Shown: positions 24,770 to 33,136 of the stretch, piece after piece
Layout of the letters: the number at the start of each line of letters is the position of its first letter
Numbering within the stretch: position 1 is the stretch's first letter
DNA from: Azospirillum sp.
Lineage (GTDB): Bacteria; Pseudomonadota; Alphaproteobacteria; Azospirillales; Azospirillaceae
Direction of reading: 5' to 3'
Length of the DNA: 64,000 bases
Assembly (NCBI GenBank): GCA_027486405.1
Contig: JAIXPD010000049.1
Coordinates: forward strand, 1-64,000
Position numbers and translations under genes: made by a program
The notes under the pieces: generated by a model
Seen by the model: only the letters and a program-made list of their open reading frames with translations
Database searches by the model: none
Told to the model about the DNA's origin: nothing

Positions 24770-26215
24770 TCAGCCATGACTCTGGGGGTGAGCACGAAAC
24801 CGCACCGTCACCCGCAGGCCCGGTCCCCCGTCGGTCCGGTCCTGCAAGGCGACGTCGGCCCCCAGCCGGTCGGCGAGCGCGCGGACGATGGCCAGCCCCA
24901 GGCCGCTGCCGTTGCGCGCCCGTTCCGCCGTTTGCGGCAGGCGGAAGAAGCGTTCGAACACCCGGTCCCGCTGGTCGGCGGGAATGCCGGGGCCGTCGTC
25001 CTCCACCTCCAGCGACGGCGCGTCGGGCGGGCCGATCACCCGCACCGCCACGCTGCCGCCGGGGCGGTTGTAGCGGATGGCGTTGTCGATCAGGTTGGCC
25101 AGCAACTCCCCCACCAACACCGCGTTGCCGCTGACCAGCCGTGGGCTGTTGTCGGGCGGCGCGTCGAACAGCACATCGACGCCACAGGCCAGCGCGGCGG
25201 GGACCTGTTCGGCGGCGATGTCGGTGGCGGTCAGCACCAGATCGGTGGTTTCGGCGGTGGGTGGAACCGGGCTGTCCTCGTCGGCGCGGGCCAGGGCGAG
25301 CAATTGGGTCAGCAGCCGTTCCAGCCGCCGGGCGGCCCCCTCCACATCCTCCAGCGCGGCGCGGCCCTCCGGCGTGTCGGTCCCATGCCGCCGCAGCAGC
25401 GCCAGATGGGTGCGCAGCACCGCCAGCGGCGTGCGCAGTTGGTGGGAGGCGTCGGCGGTGAAACGGCGCATCGCCCCGATGGATTGGTCGAGCCGTTCCA
25501 ACAGCCCGTTGATGGCGACGACCAGCGGCAGCGCCTCGCGCGGGACAACGGCGAGCGGCAGCGGGACCAGCGCCATCGCGCCGCTGGCCGAGCGTGAATC
25601 GATCACCCGGCGCAGGCGCAGCAACGGGGCCAGACCCCGGCCCACCGCGCCCCAGACCAGAACGCCGCTGCCCGCGACCAGCGCCAGTTCCAGCACGGTC
25701 AACCACAGCAGCAGATTGATTTCCAACGCCCGCCGCCCGTCGGTGGTTTCCGCCACCTGCACCAGGATCGGTTGGGTTTGGCCATACAGCCGTCGGGTCT
25801 GCGCGGCGATCCGCACCGGATGGCCGTGATACCGGTCGTCGCGGAAGCGGGTGACGTTCAGCGGCAGCGAGTCGGGATCCAGCGTCGGCAGGTCGAGATA
25901 GCCGGTGACGATGCCGCCGCGATGGGACACGTTGTAATAGATGTTGTCGCGCGCCTGACTCTCCAGCATGCCGAAGGCGACAGCGGGCAGATCGACCGTC
26001 ACTTCGCCGTCGTCGTCGCTCACCGCCAGACGCTCGGCGATGGCCAGCACCGACCCGGCGAGCACGCGGTCGTGGGTGGATTGGACAAAGCCGTGGATCA
26101 GGGCGGCCCCGCCCACCCCCAACCCCACCGCCAGCGCCCCCAACGGGACCAGCAGCCGGGTGAGCAGGCGGCGGCGCAGCGACGGCGCGCGCGGTTGGGT
26201 GGCCGCGCGGCTCAT
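24770..26215 (-). CDS. TctE-like membrane sensor histidine kinase
   Basis: 481 residues. First membrane helix about 21-43, a periplasmic domain of the two-component sensor N-terminal type (about 44-165), second helix about 168-192, HAMP-like linker, HisKA with H258 in FTADASHQLRTPLAVL, then HATPase motifs NLIDNAIRYN, DDGPGIP and GSGLGLAIV. This arrangement matches TctE/QseC kinases. It is translated from the ATG overlapping the stop of the response regulator (ATGA), so the two are made together. The likely target is the divergent ABC importer at 27084 onwards. Confidence 0.9.
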   Translation of the reverse strand: MSRAATQPRAPSLRRRLLTRLLVPLGALAVGLGVGGAALIHGFVQSTHDRVLAGSVLAIAERLAVSDDDGEVTVDLPAVAFGMLESQARDNIYYNVSHRGGIVTGYLDLPTLDPDSLPLNVTRFRDDRYHGHPVRIAAQTRRLYGQTQPILVQVAETTDGRRALEINLLLWLTVLELALVAGSGVLVWGAVGRGLAPLLRLRRVIDSRSASGAMALVPLPLAVVPREALPLVVAINGLLERLDQSIGAMRRFTADASHQLRTPLAVLRTHLALLRRHGTDTPEGRAALEDVEGAARRLERLLTQLLALARADEDSPVPPTAETTDLVLTATDIAAEQVPAALACGVDVLFDAPPDNSPRLVSGNAVLVGELLANLIDNAIRYNRPGGSVAVRVIGPPDAPSLEVEDDGPGIPADQRDRVFERFFRLPQTAERARNGSGLGLAIVRALADRLGADVALQDRTDGGPGLRVTVRFRAHPQSHG

Positions 26216-26883
26216 CAGGCCGGAATTTCCATCAGATAGCCCAGGCCGCGAATCGTGCGGATCGGCGGGCCGTCCGGCTCCAACTTTTTGCGCAGGCGGG
26301 CGACGTAGAGTTCGATGGCGTTGGGGGCCACCGGCTCGTCAAAGCCGAACACCTCGCCCGACAGCCGGTCTTTCGGCACCACCTTGCCCGCGCGGGTGAT
26401 GAGGCCCTCCAGCACCGCCAATTCCCGTTTGCGCAAATCCAGCAGCCGCCCGTTCACCGTCACCCGCGCGGTGGAGCGGTCGTAGCGCAGCCCGCCGCAC
26501 ACCAATTCAGGCGTTGGCAAGCCCTGGCCCCGGCGCATCAGGGCGCGCACGCGGGCCTCGAACTCGGCGGGTTCGAAGGGCTTCAGCAGGTAATCGTCGG
26601 CCCCCAGATCCAACCCCTTCACCCGGTCGGCCACCGCCTCCCGCGCGGTCAGGATCATCACCGGTACGGTGGAGCCGCGTCGCCGGATTCGGTTCAACAC
26701 CTCGAACCCCGACAGGTCGGGCAGACCCAGATCCAGAATGACCAGCCCATAGGGTTCGGCCTGTTCGGACCGCACGGCCTCTTCGCCGTTGGATTCGTGA
26801 TCGACCGCGTATCCGGCCAGCTTCAGCGAGCCGACCAGCCCGCGCGCCAGCGCCGCGTCGTCTTCGACAATCAGGATCCGCAT
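26215..26883 (-). CDS. TctD/OmpR-family response regulator
   Basis: 222 residues from the ATG at 26883 (GGGAGG upstream). The receiver domain has the acidic pair at residues 8-9, phospho-acceptor D51 (LVILDLGLPD), T in ILTARE and K in LLKPFEP. The C-terminal winged helix (about 125-220) ends RTIRGLGYLMEI, typical of OmpR/PhoB regulators. Its stop overlaps the kinase start. It probably binds the 11-bp direct repeats at 26961-26982 in front of the divergent ABC importer. Confidence 0.93.
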   Translation of the reverse strand: MRILIVEDDAALARGLVGSLKLAGYAVDHESNGEEAVRSEQAEPYGLVILDLGLPDLSGFEVLNRIRRRGSTVPVMILTAREAVADRVKGLDLGADDYLLKPFEPAEFEARVRALMRRGQGLPTPELVCGGLRYDRSTARVTVNGRLLDLRKRELAVLEGLITRAGKVVPKDRLSGEVFGFDEPVAPNAIELYVARLRKKLEPDGPPIRTIRGLGYLMEIPA

Positions 26884-26960
26884 GCGGACGCCAGCCTCCC
26901 TTCGCTTTCGGCACTCCGGTCTTTGCGCCGGGTCATCCGTTCGCCAAACAATTTTTACCC

Positions 26961-26994
26961 GCGACAGATTGGCGACAGGTTGAACGCCTATAGT
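26961..26994 (+). promoter_or_regulatory. OmpR-type direct repeat and -10 element upstream of the ABC importer
   Basis: Two adjoining 11-bp repeats, GCGACAGATTG (26961-26971) and GCGACAGGTTG (26972-26982), differ at one position. Six bases later comes TATAGT (26989-26994), a good -10. No good -35 stands at the right distance; the repeats occupy that place, as in activator-dependent OmpR/PhoB-family promoters. Confidence 0.7.
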
Positions 26995-27083
26995 CGCTTG
27001 TAAGTCCAACCAACCCCGCCCGCAACGGGACAGTGACCCGCCCTGCGGCAACGGACAACAAGCGTTTTGAGGAGAGGAAGACG

Positions 27084-28202
27084 ATGAGCCGCAAATTCGC
27101 CCTTCTGGTCGCCACCGCCCTGACCGCCGTCAGCCTGACCATCACCGTGCCGGGCCTGACCGCCGGGACGGCGCAGGCGCAAAGCGTGCCCGCCGGTTAC
27201 GACCCGTCCTATGCCAAGATCATCGAGGCGGCGAACCAGGAAGGCGCGCTCAGCATCTATTCGGCGACCGACGCCTCGGCGGTGTCGGAACTGCTGAAGG
27301 GCTTCGAGGCGCTCTATCCCAAGATCAAGCTGGAATACGCCGATCAGAATTCGACCGAGATGTACAACCGCTTCATCAGCGAGGCCGCCGCCAACACCGG
27401 CACCGCCGATCTGATGTGGTCCTCGGCGATGGATCTCCAGATCAAGCTGGTGAACGACGGCTACGCCCAGCCTTACGCCACCCAGGAAGCCAAGGCGCTG
27501 CCCGCCTGGGCGAACTGGAAGAACGAAGCCTACGGAACCACCGCCGAACCCATCGTCTTCGCCTACAACAAGCGTTTGGTGCCCGAAGCCGACGTGCCGA
27601 AGACCCACGCCGATCTTGCCAAGCTGCTGACCACCAAGGCCGACGCCTACAAGGGCAAGGTCACGTCCTATGATCCCGAGCGCAGCGGCGTCGGTTTCCT
27701 CTACATCACCCAGGACGCGCAGGTGAACAAGAACACCTGGGATCTGGTGAAGGCCATGGGCCAGACCGGGGTGAAGCTCTACACCTCCTCGGGCGCGATG
27801 ATCGAACGCCTGACCTCCGGCGAGCACACCATCGGTTACAACATGATCGGCTCCTATGTGCTGGAACGGCAGAAGAAGGATCCGACCTCCATCGGTGTGG
27901 TGCTGCCCAACGACTACACCATCGTGATGTCGCGCATCGCCTTCATCCCCAAGGCCGCCCGCCACCCGAACGCCGCCAAGCTGTTCCTGGATTACCTGCT
28001 GTCCAAGCAGGGGCAGGAGGCGATGGTCGCCCGTTACATGGGGTCGATCCGCACCGATCTGGCCCACATCAACCCGACCGCCGACATGCCGGAATCCATG
28101 CTGCGCCCGATCCAGGTCGGGCCGGAGCTGCTGACCTATCTGGACCAGGTCAAGCGCCTGAAGTTCCTGAAGGATTGGCAGAAGTCGCTGCAAGGCAAGT
28201 GA
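27084..28202 (+). CDS. Periplasmic substrate-binding protein of an iron-type ABC importer
   Basis: 372 residues from the ATG at 27084, behind GAGGAGAGGAAG. The signal peptide runs to AQAQ (residues 1-33). The mature part has the two-lobed type II fold of FbpA-like proteins: 'EGALSIYSATDASAVSELLKGFEALYPKIKLEY' at the start, 'NKRLVPEADVPKTHADLAKLL' and 'NGAAKLFLDYLLSKQGQEAM'-type C-terminal segments (here HPNAAKLFLDYLLSKQGQ). The family binds ferric iron, phosphorylated sugars or other anions; the ligand is not clear. It is the first gene of a three-gene importer and is controlled by the divergent TctDE-like pair. Confidence 0.88.
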   Translation: MSRKFALLVATALTAVSLTITVPGLTAGTAQAQSVPAGYDPSYAKIIEAANQEGALSIYSATDASAVSELLKGFEALYPKIKLEYADQNSTEMYNRFISEAAANTGTADLMWSSAMDLQIKLVNDGYAQPYATQEAKALPAWANWKNEAYGTTAEPIVFAYNKRLVPEADVPKTHADLAKLLTTKADAYKGKVTSYDPERSGVGFLYITQDAQVNKNTWDLVKAMGQTGVKLYTSSGAMIERLTSGEHTIGYNMIGSYVLERQKKDPTSIGVVLPNDYTIVMSRIAFIPKAARHPNAAKLFLDYLLSKQGQEAMVARYMGSIRTDLAHINPTADMPESMLRPIQVGPELLTYLDQVKRLKFLKDWQKSLQGK

Positions 28203-28230
28203 GGTTGCCAGTCCTCCCCGTTCATTCTCC

Positions 28231-28340
28231 TTCTCCCCTCGGGGAGAGGGTCGGGGTGAGGGGGAATCATCTGCCGGACGCCGGTCGCCGCGCGTCCCCC
28301 TCACGCAACCCTCTCCCCAGGGGGGAGAGGGCCTGAGGGT
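28231..28340. repeat. Composite palindromic intergenic repeat (REP-like), copy 1
   Basis: Two hairpin modules built on CCCTC/GAGGG: TTCTCCCCTCGGGGAGAGGG (28231-28250) with GGGGTGAGGGGG following, then CCCCCTCACG... and CTCTCCCC/GGGGGAGAGG (28310-28331). It lies between the substrate-binding and permease genes, so it could stabilise the upstream mRNA. A second copy occurs at 41231-41345. Confidence 0.8.
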
Positions 28341-28360
28341 CCGCACCAAGGAACATCCCC

Positions 28361-30028
28361 ATGAACCGCGCCACGCGCATCGCGGTCATCGTCGCCATGG
28401 CGATCGCCGTGCTGGCCCCGATCGGGCTGGTGGTCTACCAGAGTTTTCTGGACGGGCCGTTCTTCCAACCGAAAACCGCTTTCACCCTCTCGGCCTATGA
28501 ATTCGTTCTGGACGACGAGGATTTCTTTGACGCTCTGTGGAATTCGGCCGTCATCGCCTTTGGCATGACCGCCATCGCCGTGCCGGTCGGGGCGATCCTG
28601 GCCTTTCTGATGGTGCGCACCGATCTGCCGGGCCGCCGGTGGATCGAGCCGGTGATCCTGGTGCCGATGTTCGTGTCGTCGGTGGTGCTGGCCTTCGGCT
28701 TCGTGGTCAGCCTCGGCCCGGCGGGCATCGTGTCGCTGTGGGTGAAAAGCTGGTTGGGAACCATCCCCTGGTATCTCTATTCCAAATGGATGCTGATCGT
28801 CATCGCCGGGTTGACGCACGTCCCGCACGTCTTCCTCTACACCTCGTCCGGCTTGCGCAGCCTGGGATCGGACGTGGAGGAGGCCGCGCGGATGACCGGG
28901 GCCGGGCCGCTGCGCGTCGCCCTGACCGTCAGCCTGCCGATGGTGATGCCCAACATCCTCTACGCCGCCGTGCTGGTGTTCTTCCTGGGCTTTGAGCTGT
29001 TCGGCCTGCCGCTGGTGCTGGGCGATCCCGAAGGCATCCTGGTGTTGGCGACCTACCTCTACAAGCTGACCAACAAGCTGGGCACGCCGTCCTATCAGTT
29101 GATGGCCGTGGTCGTGGTGTCGATCATCTGCATCGCCCTGCCGCTGGTCGCCCTGCAACGCCATCTGCTGCGCACCGCCAACCGTTACGTCTCGGTCAAG
29201 GGCAAGGCGTCGGCGCAAAAGCCGGTGACGATCGGGTTCTGGCGCTGGCCGGCGGTGGCGCTGATCGTGTGCTGGCTGGCCTTCACCGTCGTCATTCCCA
29301 TCAGCGGCCTGATCCTGCGCGCCTTCGTGTCGAGCTGGGGCGAAGGGGTCCAACTGTCGCAGGTGTTGACGCTCGATCACTTCCGCGAGCTGACGCACTT
29401 CCCCAATCTGGTGCGCGGCATCGTCAACACGCTTTTGATCGCCTCGGTCGGCGGCGCGCTGTCGGTCGGTGTCTACACCGTGCTCAATCTGGCCGCCCAC
29501 CGCTGGCAATCGGGCTGGACCCGCCTGATGGATTATCTGGTGCTGCTGCCGCGCGCCATGCCGGGTCTGGTTGCGGGTCTGGCGATCTTCTGGGTGTTCC
29601 TGTTCACGCCCTTCCTGTCGCCGATGCGCCAGACCATGATCGCCATCTGGGTCGCCTACACGCTGGTGTGGTTGGCCTATGGCATGCGGCTGGTCAGCGG
29701 TGCCCTGTTGCAGATCGGGCCGGAGTTGGAAGAGGCGGGCCGCGTCGTCGGTGCCTCGGCGGGCCGGGTCAGCCGCGATCTCACCCTGCCGCTCATCAAG
29801 GTTGGCCTGATTTCGAGCTGGCTGCTGATCTTCATCACCTTCATGCGCGAATACTCCACCGGCGTCTATCTGCTCAGCCCCGGCACCGAGGTCATCGGCT
29901 CCCTGCTGGTGTCGCTCTGGGGATCGGGGGCTGTGGACCTCGTGACCGCGCTCTCCACCGTCAACATCGCGATGATCGGCTGCGGCCTGCTGCTGATGTC
30001 GCTCTTCGGGAAACGCTCCCATGGCTAA
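28361..30028 (+). CDS. Fused double permease of an iron-type ABC importer (FbpB-like)
   Basis: 555 residues with two repeated permease halves of about six membrane helices each. Each half carries an EAA-type loop: 'EEAARMTGAGPLRVALTVSLPMVMPNI' near residue 175 and 'EEAGRVVGASAGRVSRDLTLPLIKVGL' near residue 460. The N-terminal helix is AVIVAMAIAVLAPIGLVVYQSFL. This fused form is typical of Fe(III)/putrescine-like importers. It overlaps the ATPase gene by 8 bp downstream and is 158 bp from the binding-protein gene, with a palindromic repeat between them. Confidence 0.92.
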   Translation: MNRATRIAVIVAMAIAVLAPIGLVVYQSFLDGPFFQPKTAFTLSAYEFVLDDEDFFDALWNSAVIAFGMTAIAVPVGAILAFLMVRTDLPGRRWIEPVILVPMFVSSVVLAFGFVVSLGPAGIVSLWVKSWLGTIPWYLYSKWMLIVIAGLTHVPHVFLYTSSGLRSLGSDVEEAARMTGAGPLRVALTVSLPMVMPNILYAAVLVFFLGFELFGLPLVLGDPEGILVLATYLYKLTNKLGTPSYQLMAVVVVSIICIALPLVALQRHLLRTANRYVSVKGKASAQKPVTIGFWRWPAVALIVCWLAFTVVIPISGLILRAFVSSWGEGVQLSQVLTLDHFRELTHFPNLVRGIVNTLLIASVGGALSVGVYTVLNLAAHRWQSGWTRLMDYLVLLPRAMPGLVAGLAIFWVFLFTPFLSPMRQTMIAIWVAYTLVWLAYGMRLVSGALLQIGPELEEAGRVVGASAGRVSRDLTLPLIKVGLISSWLLIFITFMREYSTGVYLLSPGTEVIGSLLVSLWGSGAVDLVTALSTVNIAMIGCGLLLMSLFGKRSHG

Positions 30029-31073
30029 GCTCACCATCGATGATCTGCATCTGTCCTATGGCAGCAACCACATCCTGAAGGGCATCTCCGCCACCTTCGC
30101 CCAGGGCGAGATCGTCGCCCTGCTGGGGCGGTCGGGCAGCGGCAAGACCACCCTGCTGCGCTCCATCGCCGGGTTGGAGGAGCCGTCCAAGGGGACCATC
30201 ACCATCGGCAATTCCCCGGTGTTCGATGGGGCCGCCGGTTTGAACGTGCCGTCGGAAAAGCGCGGCCTGGGGCTGGTCTTCCAGTCCTACGCGCTGTGGC
30301 CGCACAAGACGGTGTTCGAAAACGTCGCCTATGGCCTGCGCCTGCGCAACGTTCCCGGTGCCGAGATCACCCAGCGCGTCGCCGCCGTGCTGGAAGGGGT
30401 GGGGCTGGGCCATCTGGGCGACCGTTACCCGCACCAGATGTCCGGTGGCCAGCAGCAGCGCGTGGCGCTGGCCCGCGCGCTGGTCTACAACCCGCCGGTC
30501 ATCCTGCTGGACGAGCCGCTGTCCAACCTGGACGCCAAGCTGCGCGAAGAGGCGCGGATCTGGATCCGCTCGCTCATCAAAAAGATGAACCTGACCGCCG
30601 TGTTCGTCACCCACGATCAGGTCGAGGCGATGGCGATTGCCGACCGCGTCGTGCTGCTGGACGGCGGGCGCATCGTGCAGGCGGGCACGCCCCAACAGCT
30701 CTACACCGAGCCGGTGAGCCTGTTCGCGTCCGAATTCATGGGCACCAACAACCAGATCAAGAGCCGTGTGCTGGACAAGCGCGGCGGTCATACCCAGATC
30801 GAGCTGTCGGGCTTTGCCCTGTGGGGCAAGGATCGCGGCGGCAAGGCGGTGGGCGAGGACGCCACCGGCGTCATCCGTCTGGAACAGGTTGCGGTGGTGG
30901 CGGGCGAGGGGGAGAACTGCATCCAGGCGACGCTGGAAACCTCCCTCTATCTCGGCAGCCAGTGGGAGCATGTGTTCCGCTGCGGCGATCTCAGCCTGCG
31001 CACCTTCGGCGGACCGCTGGCCCCGGGCGCGCATTGGCTGCACCTGCCGCCCGAACAGCTTTGGGTCTTCTGA
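30021..31073 (+). CDS. ATP-binding protein of an iron-type ABC importer (FbpC-like)
   Basis: 350 residues. Walker A GRSGSGKTT, Q-loop FQSYALWPH, signature MSGGQQQRVALARAL, Walker B VILLDEPLSNLDAKLREE and H-loop VFVTHDQVEA are all intact. Residues about 245-350 form the TOBE-type regulatory domain of MalK/FbpC ATPases. It energises the fused permease encoded upstream and completes the three-gene importer. A terminator follows at 31129. Confidence 0.94.
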   Translation: MAKLTIDDLHLSYGSNHILKGISATFAQGEIVALLGRSGSGKTTLLRSIAGLEEPSKGTITIGNSPVFDGAAGLNVPSEKRGLGLVFQSYALWPHKTVFENVAYGLRLRNVPGAEITQRVAAVLEGVGLGHLGDRYPHQMSGGQQQRVALARALVYNPPVILLDEPLSNLDAKLREEARIWIRSLIKKMNLTAVFVTHDQVEAMAIADRVVLLDGGRIVQAGTPQQLYTEPVSLFASEFMGTNNQIKSRVLDKRGGHTQIELSGFALWGKDRGGKAVGEDATGVIRLEQVAVVAGEGENCIQATLETSLYLGSQWEHVFRCGDLSLRTFGGPLAPGAHWLHLPPEQLWVF

Positions 31074-31128
31074 CCACCTGCGTTTTCCTTCTCCTCCCGA
31101 GGTGCGTGTCGGCACGTCCCTCGCCTTT

Positions 31129-31166
31129 GGCTGCGGCGTCTTGTGGGCGTCGCAGCCTTCTTTTTT
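31129..31166 (+). terminator. Terminator of the iron-type ABC operon
   Basis: Stem GGCTGCG (31129-31135) / CGCAGCC (31151-31157) followed by TTCTTTTTT (31158-31166), 55 bp after the ATPase stop and 85 bp before pyrE. Confidence 0.8.
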
Positions 31167-31250
31167 GTGGGCGTCCGTTGCGAATCGCCCGCCGCGCCGT
31201 TACACAGGGGACCAAACCCGCATTCCCCCGACCTTCGGAGCCATCCCAGG

Positions 31251-31937
31251 ATGTCCAGCCTGTCCGATCCGGCGACCATCGCCGCCGCCGCCGCCAAGAT
31301 TTTGTTGGAAATCAAGGCGCTGCATTTCAACGCCGAGACGCCCTTCATCTTCACCTCCGGGTGGGCCAGCCCGGTCTACACCGATTGCCGCCGCATCGTG
31401 TCCTTCCCGCGCGCCCGCAAGGCGCTGATGGACTTCGCCGTGGCGACCATCGAACGCGAGATCGGCTATGAATCCATCGACGCGGTGGCCGGTGGCGAAA
31501 CGGCGGGCATCCCCTTTGCCGCCTGGATCGCGGACAAGCTTGAACTGCCGATGCAGTATGTCCGCAAGAAGCCGAAGGGCTTTGGCCGGAACGCCCAGAT
31601 CGAAGGTCTGCTGACCGAGGGGCAGCGCGTTCTGCTGGTCGAGGATCTGGCGACCGATGGCAAGAGCAAGGAAAACTTCGTCACCGCCCTGCGCAACGGC
31701 GGGGCGCAGGTGACGGACACCTTTGTCATCTTCCATTACGGCATCTTCCCGCAGTCCAAGGTCAACATGGACGCCATCGGCGTGCGCCTGCACGCGCTGT
31801 GCACCTGGTGGGACGTGCTGAAGGTCGCCCGCGAAAACCGCTATTTCGATGAAAACACCCTGAACGAGGTCGAAAAGTTCCTGAACGACCCGGTTGGCTG
31901 GTCGGCGGCCCATGGCGGCAAGTCGAGCATGAGCTGA
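31251..31937 (+). CDS. pyrE: Orotate phosphoribosyltransferase
   Basis: 228 residues from the ATG at 31251. The PRPP-binding loop is [14 protein letters not shown] (residues about 125-138). The N-terminal '[23 protein letters not shown]' and '[33 protein letters not shown]' match PyrE. It catalyses orotate + PRPP to orotidine 5'-phosphate in pyrimidine synthesis. It appears monocistronic, with a hairpin after the stop. Confidence 0.95.
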   Translation: MSSLSDPATIAAAAAKILLEIKALHFNAETPFIFTSGWASPVYTDCRRIVSFPRARKALMDFAVATIEREIGYESIDAVAGGETAGIPFAAWIADKLELPMQYVRKKPKGFGRNAQIEGLLTEGQRVLLVEDLATDGKSKENFVTALRNGGAQVTDTFVIFHYGIFPQSKVNMDAIGVRLHALCTWWDVLKVARENRYFDENTLNEVEKFLNDPVGWSAAHGGKSSMS

Positions 31938-31946
31938 GCGTGACGC

Positions 31947-31974
31947 GGGGCGGCGGGACCATCTCCGCCGCCCC
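31947..31974 (+). terminator. Hairpin after pyrE
   Basis: Perfect 10-bp stem GGGGCGGCGG (31947-31956) / CCGCCGCCCC (31965-31974) with an 8-nt loop, starting 10 bp after the pyrE stop. Only a weak T-stretch (TCATTTG) follows. Confidence 0.6.
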
Positions 31975-32044
31975 GGATCATTTGAGTACAGTGTGAATAC
32001 TCGCGACGTGTTCAAACGATTGAAAAGACTCCCTTGCCGTGACC

Positions 32045-33136
32045 ATGCGCGGCGCGTACCGTTTGCAATCAAACGGGCGCAAAGGGACAAGGGCCGTGGG
32101 CAGTTCGGACGATTTTGACAAGGTGATCGCCGTAGCCAAGAAGGCTATGGATCGTATGTTGTCTGATCGTTTGCCGCCCAATCCTGAAAATTTCACCCTG
32201 TGGTTTGTTTATTTCAGTGGTTTGAATCCGGATCTGACCCGCGCGGTCGACATTGCCAGCCGCGATGGAATCGCCCTGTCCCAATCGCTGGCGGAGGAGC
32301 TGTTCAAGCGCTTCTTTTCGCTGGAGGCCGAGGCGCAGGCGATTCGCGAAACCTCCGACCGCGCGCGCTACGCCCTGGGCCGGGTGCTGGAGCAATTGGG
32401 GGCGGTCGGCTCGGAGACGGAGCGTTACGGCAACGCCCTGGTCGGCTTTCAGGACGAGTTGGCGCAGCCGCTCAACCTCAGTGAATTGCGCGCCATGGTC
32501 GCCGCCATCGCCGCCGAAACGGTGGGGATCGTCGATCGCCAATTGGCGTTGCAGACGCAAATCCAGGAATCGAGCAACCAACTGGCAGAAATGCGCGTCA
32601 GCCTGGACAGCGCCCGGCGGGAGGCGCTGACCGACGGCCTGACCGGCATCGCCAACCGCAAGGCGTTCGACTTGATGCTGTTGGAGGCGATGGAGGAGGC
32701 AACGCGCGACGATCAACCCCTGTCGTTGCTGATGGTGGACATCGACCATTTCAAGAGCTTCAACGACGCCCATGGCCATCTGGTCGGCGATCATGTGCTG
32801 AAGCTGGTGGCGCGCATGCTGACCGAATGCATCAAGGGCCGCGACACCGCCGCCCGCTACGGCGGTGAAGAGTTTTCCATCATCCTGCCGCGCACCAATC
32901 TGGACAGCGCCACCCGGTTGGCCGAACAGATCCGCAGCTTCGTCGGCGGTCGCCAGATCGTGAACAAGGCGCGCAACGCCAATTACGGAACCGTCGCCCT
33001 GTCGATCGGGGTCGGGCAGTTCCGGCCCGGCGAAAACTCCTTGTCGCTGGTCCGCCGGGCCGACGAGGCGCTCTACCGCGCCAAGCGCAACGGACGCAAC
33101 CGCGTCAGCGTTGAGGACGCGAACGAGACGGAGTGA
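32045..33136 (+). CDS. Diguanylate cyclase (GGDEF domain protein)
   Basis: 363 residues from the ATG at 32045; GTG codons at 32039 and 32096 are also possible starts. Residues about 1-190 are helical with no membrane segment and contain a coiled-coil linker (QTQIQESSNQLAEMRVSLDSARREALTD). The GGDEF domain (about 200-360) has the active motif GGEEF in 'ARYGGEEFSIILPR' and the metal Asp in 'LLMVDIDHFKSFND'. It makes cyclic di-GMP from GTP; the usual inhibitory RxxD site upstream of GGEEF is not clear. Its 3' end overlaps the convergent nitronate monooxygenase by 64 bp. Confidence 0.9.
   Translation: MRGAYRLQSNGRKGTRAVGSSDDFDKVIAVAKKAMDRMLSDRLPPNPENFTLWFVYFSGLNPDLTRAVDIASRDGIALSQSLAEELFKRFFSLEAEAQAIRETSDRARYALGRVLEQLGAVGSETERYGNALVGFQDELAQPLNLSELRAMVAAIAAETVGIVDRQLALQTQIQESSNQLAEMRVSLDSARREALTDGLTGIANRKAFDLMLLEAMEEATRDDQPLSLLMVDIDHFKSFNDAHGHLVGDHVLKLVARMLTECIKGRDTAARYGGEEFSIILPRTNLDSATRLAEQIRSFVGGRQIVNKARNANYGTVALSIGVGQFRPGENSLSLVRRADEALYRAKRNGRNRVSVEDANETE

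Noticed and set aside
28231..28340. Possible CRISPR-like or riboswitch structure
   Set aside because: Only two hairpin modules without unique spacers; the second copy at 41231-41345 shows it to be a dispersed palindromic repeat.
28301..30037. A 578-codon open frame on the minus strand
   Set aside because: Antisense to the fused permease gene; its His/Gln/Asp-rich product has no recognisable domain.
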